A stretch of 64,000 bases of DNA. It comes from Burkholderia sp. WSM2230. GTDB lineage: Bacteria; Pseudomonadota; Gammaproteobacteria; Burkholderiales; Burkholderiaceae. Where the stretch lies: contig NZ_AXAJ01000015.1 in NCBI RefSeq assembly GCF_000472445.1, positions 1 through 64,000 of the forward strand, given 5' to 3'. Made by a program: the position numbers and the translations under genes. Below are positions 34,337-45,300 of this stretch, piece by piece (the first letter of the stretch is position 1; each line of letters starts with the position of its first letter). The notes below the pieces were generated by a model. The model was given only the letters and a program-made list of their open reading frames with translations, was not told the origin of the DNA and did not search any database.

Positions 34337-36556
34337 CTACGCAGCCGGCGGAGCGTCGCTCGCCGGCGGATGCTCGCCCGGCCCCGGCGGCAACGCCGTC
34401 ATCAACCTCGGCCCATGTTGGGCGCCGGCCTTCCAGCCCGCCTGCCAGTCCGCCTCGCCGACCGGTTGCGCGGCGAGTATCACGAAGCCATGCGCCGCCA
34501 CTTCGAGGTCCGTCGCGGCGAGCCGGTGCGGCGCGCTTGCGGTATCAGCAGTGTCTAACAGCACGTGCCATTCCAGGTGCGGCGCAGGGGGCGTAAAACG
34601 TAGTGTTTCCGCACTCGCGTTGAGCATCATCAACAATACTTCTGTTTCGCCGTTCAGACCTGGACCCGCGCGACGCAACGTGAATGCGCGGCCTTCGGGG
34701 TCCTCCCAGGCTTCGATTGTCAGCGGATCGCCGTTTTCGTCGAACCAGCCAATATCGAAAAGGCCCGGCAATATTTCGCGGTCGCCAAACAGAAACCGCG
34801 TTTCGCGCAGCAGCGGATGCTGTTTGCGCAGCGCTACCACGCGCGCCACGAAGTCTGTCATCTCGCGGCCGTCCGGAGATTCAGCTCTTTCCCAGTCGAG
34901 CCAGGATGTTTCGTTATCCTGGCAGTACGCATTGTTATTGCCGGTCTGCGTGCGCAACGATTCGTCGCCGGCGAGCATCATCGGCGTGCCGAGCGCGATG
35001 AACAGCGTCGCGATCATCGAGCGCGCCACGCGTTTGCGCGTGTCGAGAATCGCGGCGTCGTCGGTCGGTCCTTCGACGCCCCAGTTGCTGCTGCAGTTTT
35101 CGTTGTGGCCGTCGTGGTTGTCTTCGCGATTCGCCTCGTTGTGTTTCTGTTCGTACGCAGTGATGTCGGCGAGCGTAAAACCGTCATGCGATGCGACGAA
35201 ATTGATCGACGCCCACGGCTTGCGAAAGCGCCGGTTGAAAAGATCTGCGGAACCGGTCAGGCGCGCGGCGAGGTCCGGGCGCAGGCCCGCGTCGCCACGC
35301 CAGAACCGCCGCACGGTATCGCGGAAGCGGTCGTTCCATTCGCCAAAACCCGGTGGATGATTGCCAAGCTGATAACCGCCCGGGCCAATGTCCCACGGTT
35401 CGGAAATCAGCTTGCGTTGCGAGAGGATCGGGTCCTGGCGCACCGCGTCGAAGAAACCGGAGCCAGGATCGAAGCCATGCGGCTCGCGCCCGAGCGTCAC
35501 GCCGAGATCAAAACGGAAGCCGTCAATGTTGAACGCCGTCGACCAGTAGCGCAGCGAATCCATCACCATTTGCAGCACACGCGGATGCAGCACGTTGACT
35601 GTGTTGCCGCAGCCCGTGTCGTTGATGTGATGCCGCTCGTCGCCAGGGATCAGGCGGTAGTAGCTCGCGTTGTCGAGGCCGCGCCATGACACGGTCGGGC
35701 CCATTTCATTGCCTTCGCAGGTGTGGTTGTAGACCACGTCGAGAATCACTTCTATACCGGCCGCGTGCAGCTGGCGCACGGCAATGCGCATTTCGTCGAG
35801 CCGGTGCGTGCTCAGATAGGACGGCTCGGGCGCGAAGAACGCCGCGGTGTTGTAGCCCCAGTAATTGCGCAGGCCGCGCTCCACGAGAAAGCGGTCGTTG
35901 AGAAACGCATGGACCGGCAGCAGTTCCACGGCGGTCACACCGAGCTTCAGCAGATGCTCGATAAATTCGGGCGAAGCCAGCGCGGCAAACGTGCCGCGTT
36001 CATGCTGACGCAGATCGGCGCGCAGCATCGAGGCGCCACGCACATGCGTTTCGTAGATGACGGTTTCGCCCCACGGTACATTCGGGCGCTTGTCGTGCGA
36101 CCAGTCGAACGCTTCGTCGATCACGACGCATTTCGGCATCGCCGGCGCGGAGTCGCGCCGGTCGATGGAAAGATCCGCGCGATTCGAATGCACGCGGTAG
36201 CCGAACAACGCATCGGACCAGCGGAACTGCCCGACGAGCTTGCGCGCATACGGGTCGAGCAGCAGCTTGTGCGGATTGAAGCGATGCCCCTGCTGAGGCT
36301 GATACGGACCATGTGCGCGAAAGCCGTAAGCCGTGCCCGGATGCGCATTCGGCAGATAGCCGTGCCAGACCTCGTCGGTGCATTCGGGCAGCGGGTAGCG
36401 TTTGATCTCCTTGCGGCCGGTGGGATCGAACAGGCAAAGCTCGATTTTCTGCGCGTTCGCGGAGAACACCGCAAAGTTGACACCAAGGCCGTCCCAACTG
36501 GCGCCGAGCGGATAGGGCGAGCCGGGCAGAAGCCGGTCGGGCATTGCATGCGACAT
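34337..36556 (-). CDS. glgX: Glycogen debranching enzyme (isoamylase type)
   Basis: Cleaves alpha-1,6 branches of glycogen or GlgE-type glucan. The 739 residues open with PGSPYPLGASWDGLGVNFAVFS (CBM48), then GH13: VILDVVYNHTCEGNEMGP, nucleophile in FNIDGFRFDLGVTLGRE, acid/base LISEPWDIGPGGYQLG and FVASHDGFTLADI. AGGGG lies 5 nt before the ATG at 36556. It follows glgB after 137 bp, where two strong inverted repeats occur. Supplying linear chains to MalQ, TreY and TreZ is the inferred role. Confidence 0.96.
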   Translation of the reverse strand: MSHAMPDRLLPGSPYPLGASWDGLGVNFAVFSANAQKIELCLFDPTGRKEIKRYPLPECTDEVWHGYLPNAHPGTAYGFRAHGPYQPQQGHRFNPHKLLLDPYARKLVGQFRWSDALFGYRVHSNRADLSIDRRDSAPAMPKCVVIDEAFDWSHDKRPNVPWGETVIYETHVRGASMLRADLRQHERGTFAALASPEFIEHLLKLGVTAVELLPVHAFLNDRFLVERGLRNYWGYNTAAFFAPEPSYLSTHRLDEMRIAVRQLHAAGIEVILDVVYNHTCEGNEMGPTVSWRGLDNASYYRLIPGDERHHINDTGCGNTVNVLHPRVLQMVMDSLRYWSTAFNIDGFRFDLGVTLGREPHGFDPGSGFFDAVRQDPILSQRKLISEPWDIGPGGYQLGNHPPGFGEWNDRFRDTVRRFWRGDAGLRPDLAARLTGSADLFNRRFRKPWASINFVASHDGFTLADITAYEQKHNEANREDNHDGHNENCSSNWGVEGPTDDAAILDTRKRVARSMIATLFIALGTPMMLAGDESLRTQTGNNNAYCQDNETSWLDWERAESPDGREMTDFVARVVALRKQHPLLRETRFLFGDREILPGLFDIGWFDENGDPLTIEAWEDPEGRAFTLRRAGPGLNGETEVLLMMLNASAETLRFTPPAPHLEWHVLLDTADTASAPHRLAATDLEVAAHGFVILAAQPVGEADWQAGWKAGAQHGPRLMTALPPGPGEHPPASDAPPAA

Positions 36557-36611
36557 GGTTCCCCTTCCTTGTTCTGTTCTGGTGAAGCGCTAGTGCCTTT
36601 TTCATGCGACG

Positions 36612-36677
36612 AGCGCGCGGCCCCGTCGTCATGCGGGCCGCGCGCTTGCTTTCGGTGAAACCGGGCGGCGCCCGGTT
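36612..36677 (-). other. Tandem hairpins in the glgB-glgX gap
   Basis: Hairpin 1 (36659-36677): AACCGGGC/GCCCGGTT, 8 bp with a 3-nt loop, 17 nt after the glgB stop. Hairpin 2 (36612-36646): AGCGCGCGGCCC/GGGCCGCGCGCT, 12 perfect bp with an 11-nt loop. Neither is followed by a U-run on the minus-strand transcript, so mRNA stabilisation or processing that sets the glgB:glgX ratio is more likely than termination. Confidence 0.6.
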
Positions 36678-36693
36678 CGGCGGCTAGCGCTGC

Positions 36694-38904
36694 TCAGTCG
36701 GCGCGCAGCACGATCGTCGCCAGCGGCGGCAAGATCAGGGAAGCCGAATGCGGCCAGCCATGGCTCGAAATCGCGTCGGTATGAATCACGCCGCCGTTGC
36801 CCATGTTCGAGCCGCCGTACACGCTTGCATCCGTGTTCAATACCTCCGACCAGCGTCCTTCGCGCGGCATGCCGATGCGGTAGCCAACGCGCGGCACCGG
36901 CGTCATGTTGCAGACCACGACGAGTTCGCGGCCCGCGTTGTCGGTGCGACGATACGCGAAGACGCTATTGGCGCTGTCGTCGCCGATCAGCCAGCCAAAG
37001 CCGCCTGGTTCGCTGTCGAGCAGATGCAGCGCCGGCTCATCGTGGTACAGACGGTTCAGATCGCGCACCAGCAGTTGCACGCCGTGATGATGCGTATCGT
37101 CGAGCAGATGCCAGTGCGGCGAGGTGTCGTGATCGAACTCGGCGAGCTGGCCGAATTCGCCGCCCATGAACAGCAGTTTCTTGCCGGGATGGGTCCACAT
37201 GAAGCCGAAGTACGCGCGCAGATTCGCGAATTTCTGCCAGGTGTCGCCGGGCATCTTGCCGAGCAACGAGCCCTTGCCGTGCACTACTTCGTCGTGTGAA
37301 AGCGGCAGCACGAAGCGCTCGGAATACGCGTACACCATCCCGAACGTCATGTTGTGATGATGGTACTGGCGGTACACCGGATCCTCGTGCATGTAGTGCA
37401 GCGTGTCGTGCATCCAGCCCATGTTCCACTTGAAATGGAAGCCGAGGCCGCCGTCTTCCACGCGCGCCGTCACGCCGGGCCACGCGGTCGATTCCTCCGC
37501 GATGGTGATCGCGCCGGGCGCGCCGGGCACATAACCGACTTCGTGATTCAGGCGCTTGAGGAACGCGATCGACTCGAGGTTCTCGCGGCCGCCATAGATG
37601 TTCGGCACCCACTCGCCGGCGGCGCGCGAATAGTCGCGATAGAGCATGGAGGCGACGGCATCCACGCGCAGTCCATCCACGTGATAGCGCTTGAGCCACG
37701 CGAGCCCCGACGCGATCAGGAACGCACTCACCTCGTTGCGGCCGAGGTTGTAGATCATCGTGTTCCAGTCCTGGTGGTAGCCCTCGCGCGGATCGGCATG
37801 CTCGTAAAGCGGCGTGCCGTCGAACTGCACGAGGCCGTGCACGTCGTTCGGAAAGTGCGCGGGCACCCAGTCGAGAATCACGCCGAGCCCGGCCTCGTGC
37901 GCCTTGTTGACGAACAGCGCGAACTGCTCCGGCTTGCCGAAGCGCGCCGACGGCGCGAACTGCCCGAGCGGCTGATAGCCCCACGAGCCACCGAACGGAT
38001 GCTCGGCGACCGGCATGAACTCGACATGCGTAAAGCCCATGGTCTTCGCATACGGAATCAGGCGCTCGGCGAGTTCCGCCCAGTCGAGACCGCGCTGACC
38101 TTCTTCGGCGATGCGCAGCCACGACTCGGCGTGGACCTCGTAGATCGAAATAGGCGAGCGCGGCGTCTGCTTCGCGCCGCGCGACTGGATCCATTCGTGA
38201 TCGGTCCACGCAAACTGCTCGATCTCGTCGACATGCGCGACCACCGACGCCGTGCCTGGCGGCTTCTCGGTTTGCATCGCGCAAGGGTCGGCCTTCAACG
38301 GCAGCGGATGGCCCTCGCGCGAGAGCAGTTCGTACTTGTAGCGCGTGCCCGGTCCAACTCGCGGCACGAACAGTTCCCACACGCCCGCCTGATGACGCAG
38401 ACGCATCGGATGACGGCGACCGTCCCATGCATTGAAGTCGCCGACCACCGAGACGCGCCGCGCATTCGGCGCCCACACGGCAAAGCGCACGCCGGGCACG
38501 CCGTCGACTTCCATCGGACGCGAGCCGAGGCATTCGAGCACCGCGTAGGGATCGCCATTCGCGAGACGGCCGAGCGGTTCATCGCCGAGAACGGGGCCGA
38601 ACGAGTAGGTGTCCTCGATTTCCTGCACGACGCCATGCCAGTCGATGCGCAACCGGTACGGCGCCGCCGGACTCACGCGGCCCGCGAAGAGCCCGGGGCG
38701 AAACTGCTGAAGCTCGCCGAGCAGCGCACCGTCGGCGCGCGCAATCACGCTGACGTGCGCGGCGTTCGGCAACAGCGCGCGCACCACCGGGCCAGCGTCC
38801 GTCTGATGCAAGCCGAGTTGCGAGAATGGATCGGGATGGCGCGCCTCGACGAGCGCGTCTATCTCCAGCGGCTGAAGGCCTGCGGCCGGATCGTGTTCAC
38901 TCAT
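36694..38904 (-). CDS. glgB: 1,4-alpha-glucan branching enzyme
   Basis: Introduces alpha-1,6 branches into the linear glucan made by GlgE. The 736 residues hold two N-terminal CBM48-like domains (VRFAVWAPNARRVSVVGDFN in the second), then GH13 with GVILDWVPAHFPNDVHGL, nucleophile VDGLRVDAVASMLYRDY, acid/base AITIAEESTAWPG and LPLSHDEVVHGKGSLLGK. I place the start at the ATG at 38904 (MSEHDPAAGLQPLEID), which overlaps the treS-maltokinase stop by 8 nt; the open frame extends to 39087 with Arg-rich residues unlike the family. Confidence 0.96.
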   Translation of the reverse strand: MSEHDPAAGLQPLEIDALVEARHPDPFSQLGLHQTDAGPVVRALLPNAAHVSVIARADGALLGELQQFRPGLFAGRVSPAAPYRLRIDWHGVVQEIEDTYSFGPVLGDEPLGRLANGDPYAVLECLGSRPMEVDGVPGVRFAVWAPNARRVSVVGDFNAWDGRRHPMRLRHQAGVWELFVPRVGPGTRYKYELLSREGHPLPLKADPCAMQTEKPPGTASVVAHVDEIEQFAWTDHEWIQSRGAKQTPRSPISIYEVHAESWLRIAEEGQRGLDWAELAERLIPYAKTMGFTHVEFMPVAEHPFGGSWGYQPLGQFAPSARFGKPEQFALFVNKAHEAGLGVILDWVPAHFPNDVHGLVQFDGTPLYEHADPREGYHQDWNTMIYNLGRNEVSAFLIASGLAWLKRYHVDGLRVDAVASMLYRDYSRAAGEWVPNIYGGRENLESIAFLKRLNHEVGYVPGAPGAITIAEESTAWPGVTARVEDGGLGFHFKWNMGWMHDTLHYMHEDPVYRQYHHHNMTFGMVYAYSERFVLPLSHDEVVHGKGSLLGKMPGDTWQKFANLRAYFGFMWTHPGKKLLFMGGEFGQLAEFDHDTSPHWHLLDDTHHHGVQLLVRDLNRLYHDEPALHLLDSEPGGFGWLIGDDSANSVFAYRRTDNAGRELVVVCNMTPVPRVGYRIGMPREGRWSEVLNTDASVYGGSNMGNGGVIHTDAISSHGWPHSASLILPPLATIVLRAD

Positions 38905-41900
38905 AGTCGCCCTCGGCCGGATGAGGCGGGGTGGCGGCGTCTGGCGCCTGGGTTGACGAATCGTGCGAAGCGTGCGAGGTGTGCGGTGTGCCCGTATCGC
39001 CGAGCAGCCGGCTCGCGAGCGCCGCGAGGCCGCGCACCGGCAAGCTGAGCCACGTCGGACGGTTGGCCGCCTCGTAACGGATTTCATACGCGGCCTTCTC
39101 GATCAGGAACAGATCGAGCAGCGCCTGCTCCGCCTCGGGCGCGACGAGCGGTGTCGGTGCTTCGGCGGTGGCCGCGCGGTATTCCTTCAGGAATGTTTCG
39201 GTGGCGTGCGCGCGGAAACGGTCGAACAACACGCGCTTGCGATCCGCCGTCTGTTGCGGCGCGGCTTCCGTCGTGGACTGCGCCGCGGCGCTCGCATACG
39301 AGAGCGAGCGCATCAGCCCGGCCACATCGCGCAGCGGGCTCGATTTCTGCCGACGCTCTTCGAGCGAACGCGCCGGCTCGCCTTCGAAGTCGATCAGATA
39401 CGCGTCGCCCTGTGCGACCAGCACCTGGCCCAGATGGAAGTCGCCATGGATACGGATGCGCAGCGCCTGCGTGTCAGGCGAAATGAGCTTGTTCACGGCA
39501 TCCACGAGAGCTTCGCGCCGGTCGATCAGACTTTGCGCAAGCGCCTTTGTATCGGCATCGAGCAAGTGTTCGACGCGCGGCGCGAGCAGATCGAGCGCGC
39601 TTGCGAGCATGGACTGCGTGCCGTCCACCCACGCCTTCACCTGCTCTGCGCTCGCGGGCTCGGGAGAGAACGCAGGGTCGTCGGTCGGCGAGGACAGCGC
39701 GACATGCAACTCGCCCAGCCGTCTGCCGATGATGCCGGCCAACGCCGCGTAGCCTTCCAGCAGAATCGCTTCATTGTCGCGGTCAGGCGCCGAGGTGGCC
39801 TCCGTGTCGACCGTGATCGCCAGTTCGTCGACCGAGCGGCGCAGATAATCGAGCGACCAGTTCCATGCATCGCCCTGATTGTCGACGAAGCCTTGCACGA
39901 TCGCGAGCGTGTGCGGCACGCCCTCGGGGTCCACGCGCACCACTTCGCCAAAAAGCGGAGCCGTGTTTGCATAGCCGAGTTGCGTGAGATAGCGGCTGAT
40001 TTCCGCTTCGGGATGAATGCCGCTTACGAGACGCCGCACTAGCTTGAGGACTGCGGCATCCGCGACGATCAGCGAACTGTTGCTTTGCTCCGCCGCGAGC
40101 CAACGCACCTCAGGACGCTCGCCGAGGTTGTCCAGTTCAGCGAAACGGTCGGTCGGAATGAAGCGGATCTCGCTCTTCTGAACGGTGGGCACGACCGCGC
40201 GTTCGCGCAGCTTGCGCAGCACGCCGTGCGCGAAGATCGGCAGCGCGAATGCGTCCGTGAGATGCCCGACATTGCGGCCGCGCCGCACGCGTGCCAGCGC
40301 GAGCTGCAGAAACAGCGGCGTGGTCGTCTCGCCGCCCCATGTGATCGCAATCGGCACCACGTAGCGCTCAGTGTGATCGCCGACGTCCGCTTCGATCTCG
40401 GTGAACGCGAAGCCGCCGTTCGGTATCGTGGTCAACGCGGCGAGCCGCACGGCATGCATCTTTTGATCCTTCGACGCAAACCAGCGGCGCCGGCTCAGCC
40501 ACGAAGGCAGCACTTCCGATTCGAGCAGCCGCACGTTCTCGGGCGTCGGTCCAACCTGGCCTTCGCGTATCACGATGGTGACGAACTCGGGCAACGGCTC
40601 GGGATGCGCCTGCGCCCACGTCGGACGCTGACCGCCTTCACACAGCAAGAACCACAGGAAGCCATACGGCGGGAACGTCAGCAGATAAGTCAATTGACCG
40701 ATGGCGGGGAACACCGAATCGGCGGTCATTTCAATCGGCACGGCGCCGTTGAATTCGGACAGGTCGAGTTCCACCGCCTGCGGCGCGCGCGACAGATTGG
40801 CCACGCAGAGGATAGGCGGCTCGCCAGGCATCTCGCGCAGGTACGCGAGAATCTTGCGGTTCTCCGGCTTCAGAAAGCGGATCGTGCCGCGTCCGAAAGT
40901 CTGTTTCGCGCGGCGCGTGGCAAGCATGCGCCGGGTCCAGTTGAGCAGCGAATGCGGATCGCGGCTTTGCGCTTCGACGTTGACAGCGTCGAAGCCGTAG
41001 AGCGAACCCATTACCGGCGGCAGCACGAGTTGTTCCGGATCGGCCCGCGAGAAACCGCCGTTCCTGTCCGACGACCACTGCATCGGCGTGCGCACGCCGT
41101 CGCGGTCGCCCAAGTGAATGTTGTCGCCCATGCCGAGTTCGTCGCCGTAATAGATCACGGGCGTGCCGGGCATCGACAGCAGCAGCGAATTGATCAACTC
41201 GATGCGACGGCGATCGCGCTCCATCAGCGGCGCTAGGCGGCGGCGAATGCCGAGATTCAGGCGCGCGCGGCGGTCGCTCGCGTAGGTGTTCCACAAGTAG
41301 TCGCGCTCGGAATCCGTGACCATTTCGAGCGTGAGCTCATCGTGATTGCGCAGGAAGATCGCCCATTGATTCGACGCGGCGAGGTCCGGCGTTTGCCGCA
41401 TGATGTCGGTGATCGGAAAGCGGTCCTCGCTCGCAATCGACATGTAGATGCGCGGCATCAGCGGGAAGTGGAATGCCATGTGGCATTCGTCTTCATCGCC
41501 GAAGTATTCCTTCACGTCTTCCGGCCACTGGTTCGCCTCGGCGAGCAGCATGCGGTTCGGGTACTCGGCGTCGATGGTCGCGCGAATCTTCTTCAGGACC
41601 GCGTGCGTTTCCGGCAGGTTCTCGTTGTTGGTGCCTTCGCGTTCGACGAGATACGGCACCGCGTCTAGCCGCAGCCCGTCGATGCCCATATCGAGCCAGA
41701 AGCGCATGATCTGCAGCACTTCGCGCAACACGGCGGGATTGTCGAAGTTCAGGTCGGGCTGATGCGAATAGAAGCGGTGCCAGTAGTACGCGCCCGCGAC
41801 CGGATCGTGCGTCCAGTTCGACGGCTCCGAGTCGATAAAGATAATGCGCGTTTCCGGGTACTTCTGGTCGGTATCGGACCACACATAGAAGTTGCGATGA

Positions 41901-42376
41901 TTCGAGCCCGGCTTCGCGCGGCGCGCGCGCTGGAACCACGGGTGCTGATCCGACGTGTGGTTGATCACCAGTTCGGTAATCACGCGGATGCCGCGCGCGT
42001 GCGCTTCCTGAATGAAGCGTTTGACGTCGGAGAGCTGGCCGTAGTCGGGATGCACGTTGCGGTAATCGGCAATGTCGTAGCCGTCGTCGCGGCGCGGCGA
42101 CGGATAGAACGGCAGCAGCCAGATAGCGTTCACGCCAAGTTCGGCGATGTAGTCGAGCTTGGCGATAAGGCCGGGAAAGTCGCCGACGCCGTCGTTATTC
42201 GCATCGAAGAACGACTTGATGTGCACCTGATAAATGATCGCGTCTTTGTACCAGAGCGGATCGTCGGCGAGCGCCGCGGGCTTGCCGCGACGGTTCGCGC
42301 GCGGCCTCGCCGTGTTGCCGGGAGCGTTGCCCACCGGCGCCTGCGTCGTGGTCTGGGAGGGATCGTCACGCTTCAT
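38897..42376 (-). CDS. treS: Trehalose synthase-maltokinase fusion
   Basis: A two-enzyme fusion of 1159 residues. The N-terminal GH13 part (about 35-590) is trehalose synthase, interconverting trehalose and maltose: PLWYKDAIIYQVHIKSFFD, ELVINHTSDQHPWF, nucleophile in GIDGLRLDAVPYLVERE, MLLAEANQWPEDV and LRNHDELTLEMV. The C-terminal part (about 620-1100) is a maltokinase (Pep2/Mak type) with an aminoglycoside-kinase-like active site, RIHGDFHLGQVLVAQGDAYL and LIDFEGEPARS, making maltose-1-phosphate from ATP and maltose. The ATG at 42376 overlaps the glgE stop by 4 nt; upstream in-frame residues are not conserved. Fusion ensures maltose is directly phosphorylated for GlgE. Confidence 0.95.
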   Translation of the reverse strand: MKRDDPSQTTTQAPVGNAPGNTARPRANRRGKPAALADDPLWYKDAIIYQVHIKSFFDANNDGVGDFPGLIAKLDYIAELGVNAIWLLPFYPSPRRDDGYDIADYRNVHPDYGQLSDVKRFIQEAHARGIRVITELVINHTSDQHPWFQRARRAKPGSNHRNFYVWSDTDQKYPETRIIFIDSEPSNWTHDPVAGAYYWHRFYSHQPDLNFDNPAVLREVLQIMRFWLDMGIDGLRLDAVPYLVEREGTNNENLPETHAVLKKIRATIDAEYPNRMLLAEANQWPEDVKEYFGDEDECHMAFHFPLMPRIYMSIASEDRFPITDIMRQTPDLAASNQWAIFLRNHDELTLEMVTDSERDYLWNTYASDRRARLNLGIRRRLAPLMERDRRRIELINSLLLSMPGTPVIYYGDELGMGDNIHLGDRDGVRTPMQWSSDRNGGFSRADPEQLVLPPVMGSLYGFDAVNVEAQSRDPHSLLNWTRRMLATRRAKQTFGRGTIRFLKPENRKILAYLREMPGEPPILCVANLSRAPQAVELDLSEFNGAVPIEMTADSVFPAIGQLTYLLTFPPYGFLWFLLCEGGQRPTWAQAHPEPLPEFVTIVIREGQVGPTPENVRLLESEVLPSWLSRRRWFASKDQKMHAVRLAALTTIPNGGFAFTEIEADVGDHTERYVVPIAITWGGETTTPLFLQLALARVRRGRNVGHLTDAFALPIFAHGVLRKLRERAVVPTVQKSEIRFIPTDRFAELDNLGERPEVRWLAAEQSNSSLIVADAAVLKLVRRLVSGIHPEAEISRYLTQLGYANTAPLFGEVVRVDPEGVPHTLAIVQGFVDNQGDAWNWSLDYLRRSVDELAITVDTEATSAPDRDNEAILLEGYAALAGIIGRRLGELHVALSSPTDDPAFSPEPASAEQVKAWVDGTQSMLASALDLLAPRVEHLLDADTKALAQSLIDRREALVDAVNKLISPDTQALRIRIHGDFHLGQVLVAQGDAYLIDFEGEPARSLEERRQKSSPLRDVAGLMRSLSYASAAAQSTTEAAPQQTADRKRVLFDRFRAHATETFLKEYRAATAEAPTPLVAPEAEQALLDLFLIEKAAYEIRYEAANRPTWLSLPVRGLAALASRLLGDTGTPHTSHASHDSSTQAPDAATPPHPAEGDYE

Positions 42377-45300
42377 ATCGCACCTTCCGTCGGGGTAGGG
42401 TTGCCAGCGTCTGCGTGAAGGGCGCCGGTCGGATCGCTGTCGGCTTCGTCGGGGCGCTCCGCTGGCAAGCCGCCGAGCGGCGCGATGCGCCAGATCGAAA
42501 ACGGCTGGCCCGGGCCGAGCCGCACATGCTGCCAGCGGCCGTGCCAATCGAACCGCGCGCCGGTCATCTGATCGGTGACCTCCAGTCCGCCGTGATCGTG
42601 CAGACTCCATTTCTGGAATGTCTCCCACGACAACTCGATATCCGCGCCTTGCTCGTTGAACGGATCGAGATTGATGGCGACCACGATCACGTTGTCGCGC
42701 GCTTCGGTCGCCTTCTCGAAGAACAGAATGTTTTCGTTGTGCGCGGGCAGGAACGTGAGGCCGAGGTGCGTTTGCAGCGCGGGATTCGCGCGGCGAATGC
42801 GGTTCAATGCGGTGATCTCGGCCATGATGTTGCCGGGCCGGTTCCAGTCCCACGCGCGCAACTGGTACTTCTCCGAGTCGAGGTATTCCTCGCTGTTCGG
42901 CAACGCGGCCGCCTCGCAAAGCTCGAAACCGCTATACACGCCCCACAAACCGGCGAGCGTGGAAGCGAGCGCCGCGCGAATCAGAAAGCCGGTGCGTCCC
43001 TGCGATTGCAGATGCCGCGGATTGATGTCCGGCGTATTCACGAAGAAATTCGGCCGATAGAAATCGCGCGCGCCGGTTTGCGTGAGGTCGGTCAGATAGT
43101 CGATGAAATCGCGCTTCGACTCGCGCCACGTGAAGTACGTGTACGACTGCGAGAAGCCGATCTTGCCGAGCCGGTTCATCATGCGCGGCCGCGTGAATGC
43201 TTCGGCGAGGAAGATGGTGTCCGGATAGCGTGAGCGCACGTCGTTGATCATCCACTCCCAGAACGGCAGCGGCTTCGTGTGCGGATTGTCGACGCGGAAA
43301 ATATGCACGCCCGCTTCTATCCAGAAGAGGATCACGTCGCGCAACGCGAGCCACAAATCGGGCTTTGCGTCGTGCGCGTAAAAGTCCGGGTTGACGATGT
43401 CCTGATACTTCTTCGGCGGATTCTCCGCATAACGCAGCGTGCCGTCGGGACGCCACGCGAACCACGTCGGATGCTCTTTCAACCACGGATGATCCGGCGA
43501 ACATTGAATCGCGAAATCGAGCGCGATTTCGAGTCCGTGTGCATGCGCGGCGGCGAGCATTGCCTTGAAGTCGTCGAGCGTGCCGAGCTGCGGATGCACG
43601 GCCGTGTGGCCGCCTTCCGCCGCGCCGATCGCATACGGGCTGCCTACGTCGCCGGACTGCGCGTTGAGCGTATTGTTGCGGCCCTTGCGGTTAGTGACGC
43701 CGATAGGATGAATCGGCGGAAAATACAGCACGTCGAAGCCCATGTCGCGAATGCGCGGCAGCTTCTTCGTGACATCGGCGAAGGTGCCGTGGCGCGATTC
43801 GTCGTCGCTCATCGAACGCGGGAAGATCTCATACCAGCTTGCGAAGCGCGCGGCGGTGCGTTCCGCGTCGATCTTGTACGTCACCGGGTCGCGGCTCAGG
43901 AACGGACGGTGCCGCGCGGCGGTCATTGCCTTCGCGGTGGCCGGGTCGAGCAGCAGCTTGAGCTTCGCCTGATCGTCGGCTTTCTTGAACTGCGTGACGA
44001 TCTGTTCCAGCGGCGCTTTGTCGGCGCCTTCAGCCGTTTCCACTTCCGCAAGCACGAGCGCGAACAGATGCGCGGCTTCGTCGAGTTCGATCTCGACTGT
44101 CTGGCTCGCCTTCAACTTTTTCTCGACGTGCTCGACGAGCGAAGCAAAGTCGTCGCGCCAGGCGATCACGGTGAATTCATGACGGCCCATGCGTTCGAGC
44201 GGAATGCGCGCCTTCCAGATGTCGAGGCCTGCCGGTTGTGCGGGGCTCATCAGTACTTCGTGCCAGGTGTTTTCATCCGCGGCGCGCCACAGCACGGCGG
44301 CTGCGATCTTGTCGTGGCCCTCGGCGAAAATCGCGGCGCTGATCTCGGCGCGTTCGCCGACGCTGCGCTTCGCAGCGAAGCGGCCGTTGTCGACGGAAGG
44401 CATCACGCTTTCAATCGCGACGCGCGGCGCGTTGATCGCTTCGAGCACGGTCTTGCGGCCGCTGCGCTTGCTGTTCGCTTTGTCGATGGGCGGCGCGAGA
44501 CAGATCGGCTTTTCCGTCACTGCCTGGAAGAGCCGCACGGCGCCCGGCGCGAGCGTGAACGGCGCCAACGCCGCGGGCGACGCGCGGCAGTGCGCATCCA
44601 GCGGAACGAAGCGCGTGAAATTGCCGGGCACGCCGGCAAGGAAGCGCGCCGGGTCCACGCGAACCGCTGCACTGAGTTCGGGATTGATTGCGATGAGCAC
44701 CGCTTCGCCGGCATCGCGCATATCGGGTTGATCGGCGCGCAACAGGACTGCGGCAGGCGCGCCCGGCCCGCTCAATGGGCGCAATTCGCCGTTCACCTGC
44801 AGCGCCTTGACATTGCGAGCGAGTTCGTTGGCGAGCGTGATGGATTGCGACAGGTCGAACCGTTTCGCCTGGCAAGCGAGCGCGAATTGCGACGCGTCGC
44901 CTCGCGTTTGCGACATGGGTTCGCTCACGCCGTATTCGAAACCCATCGGCATCATCCAGCCGGTGCCGACGGCGGACGCCGTGAACAGCGCGCGCCGATA
45001 AGCGCGTTCGACGACGCTCGAATCATGCGGATCGCTCAACTCGGCGGCGAGCCGCGTACCGTATGGCGCTTCGGGAAAAGCGATCGGTCCGCCTATGCGC
45101 GCGAGCGCGGCGTGCTCCTCGACCATCCAGCTCGCGCGATAGTCCCACCAGCGCACCGACGAAAACACACTGTCGAAGCCGGCGCCTTCGAGCCCCGGAA
45201 GATCGCTGCGCGCGAGGCCGGGTGTCGCCGCGAGAAAGCGCACTTCGGGATGAGCGTCGCGCACGGCGTCGCGCAACTGCCGCCAGAAATCGGTGGGCAC

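Noticed and set aside
37354..39048. Long + strand frame opposite glgB
   Set aside because: No recognisable motif, and GlgB motifs are intact on the minus strand.
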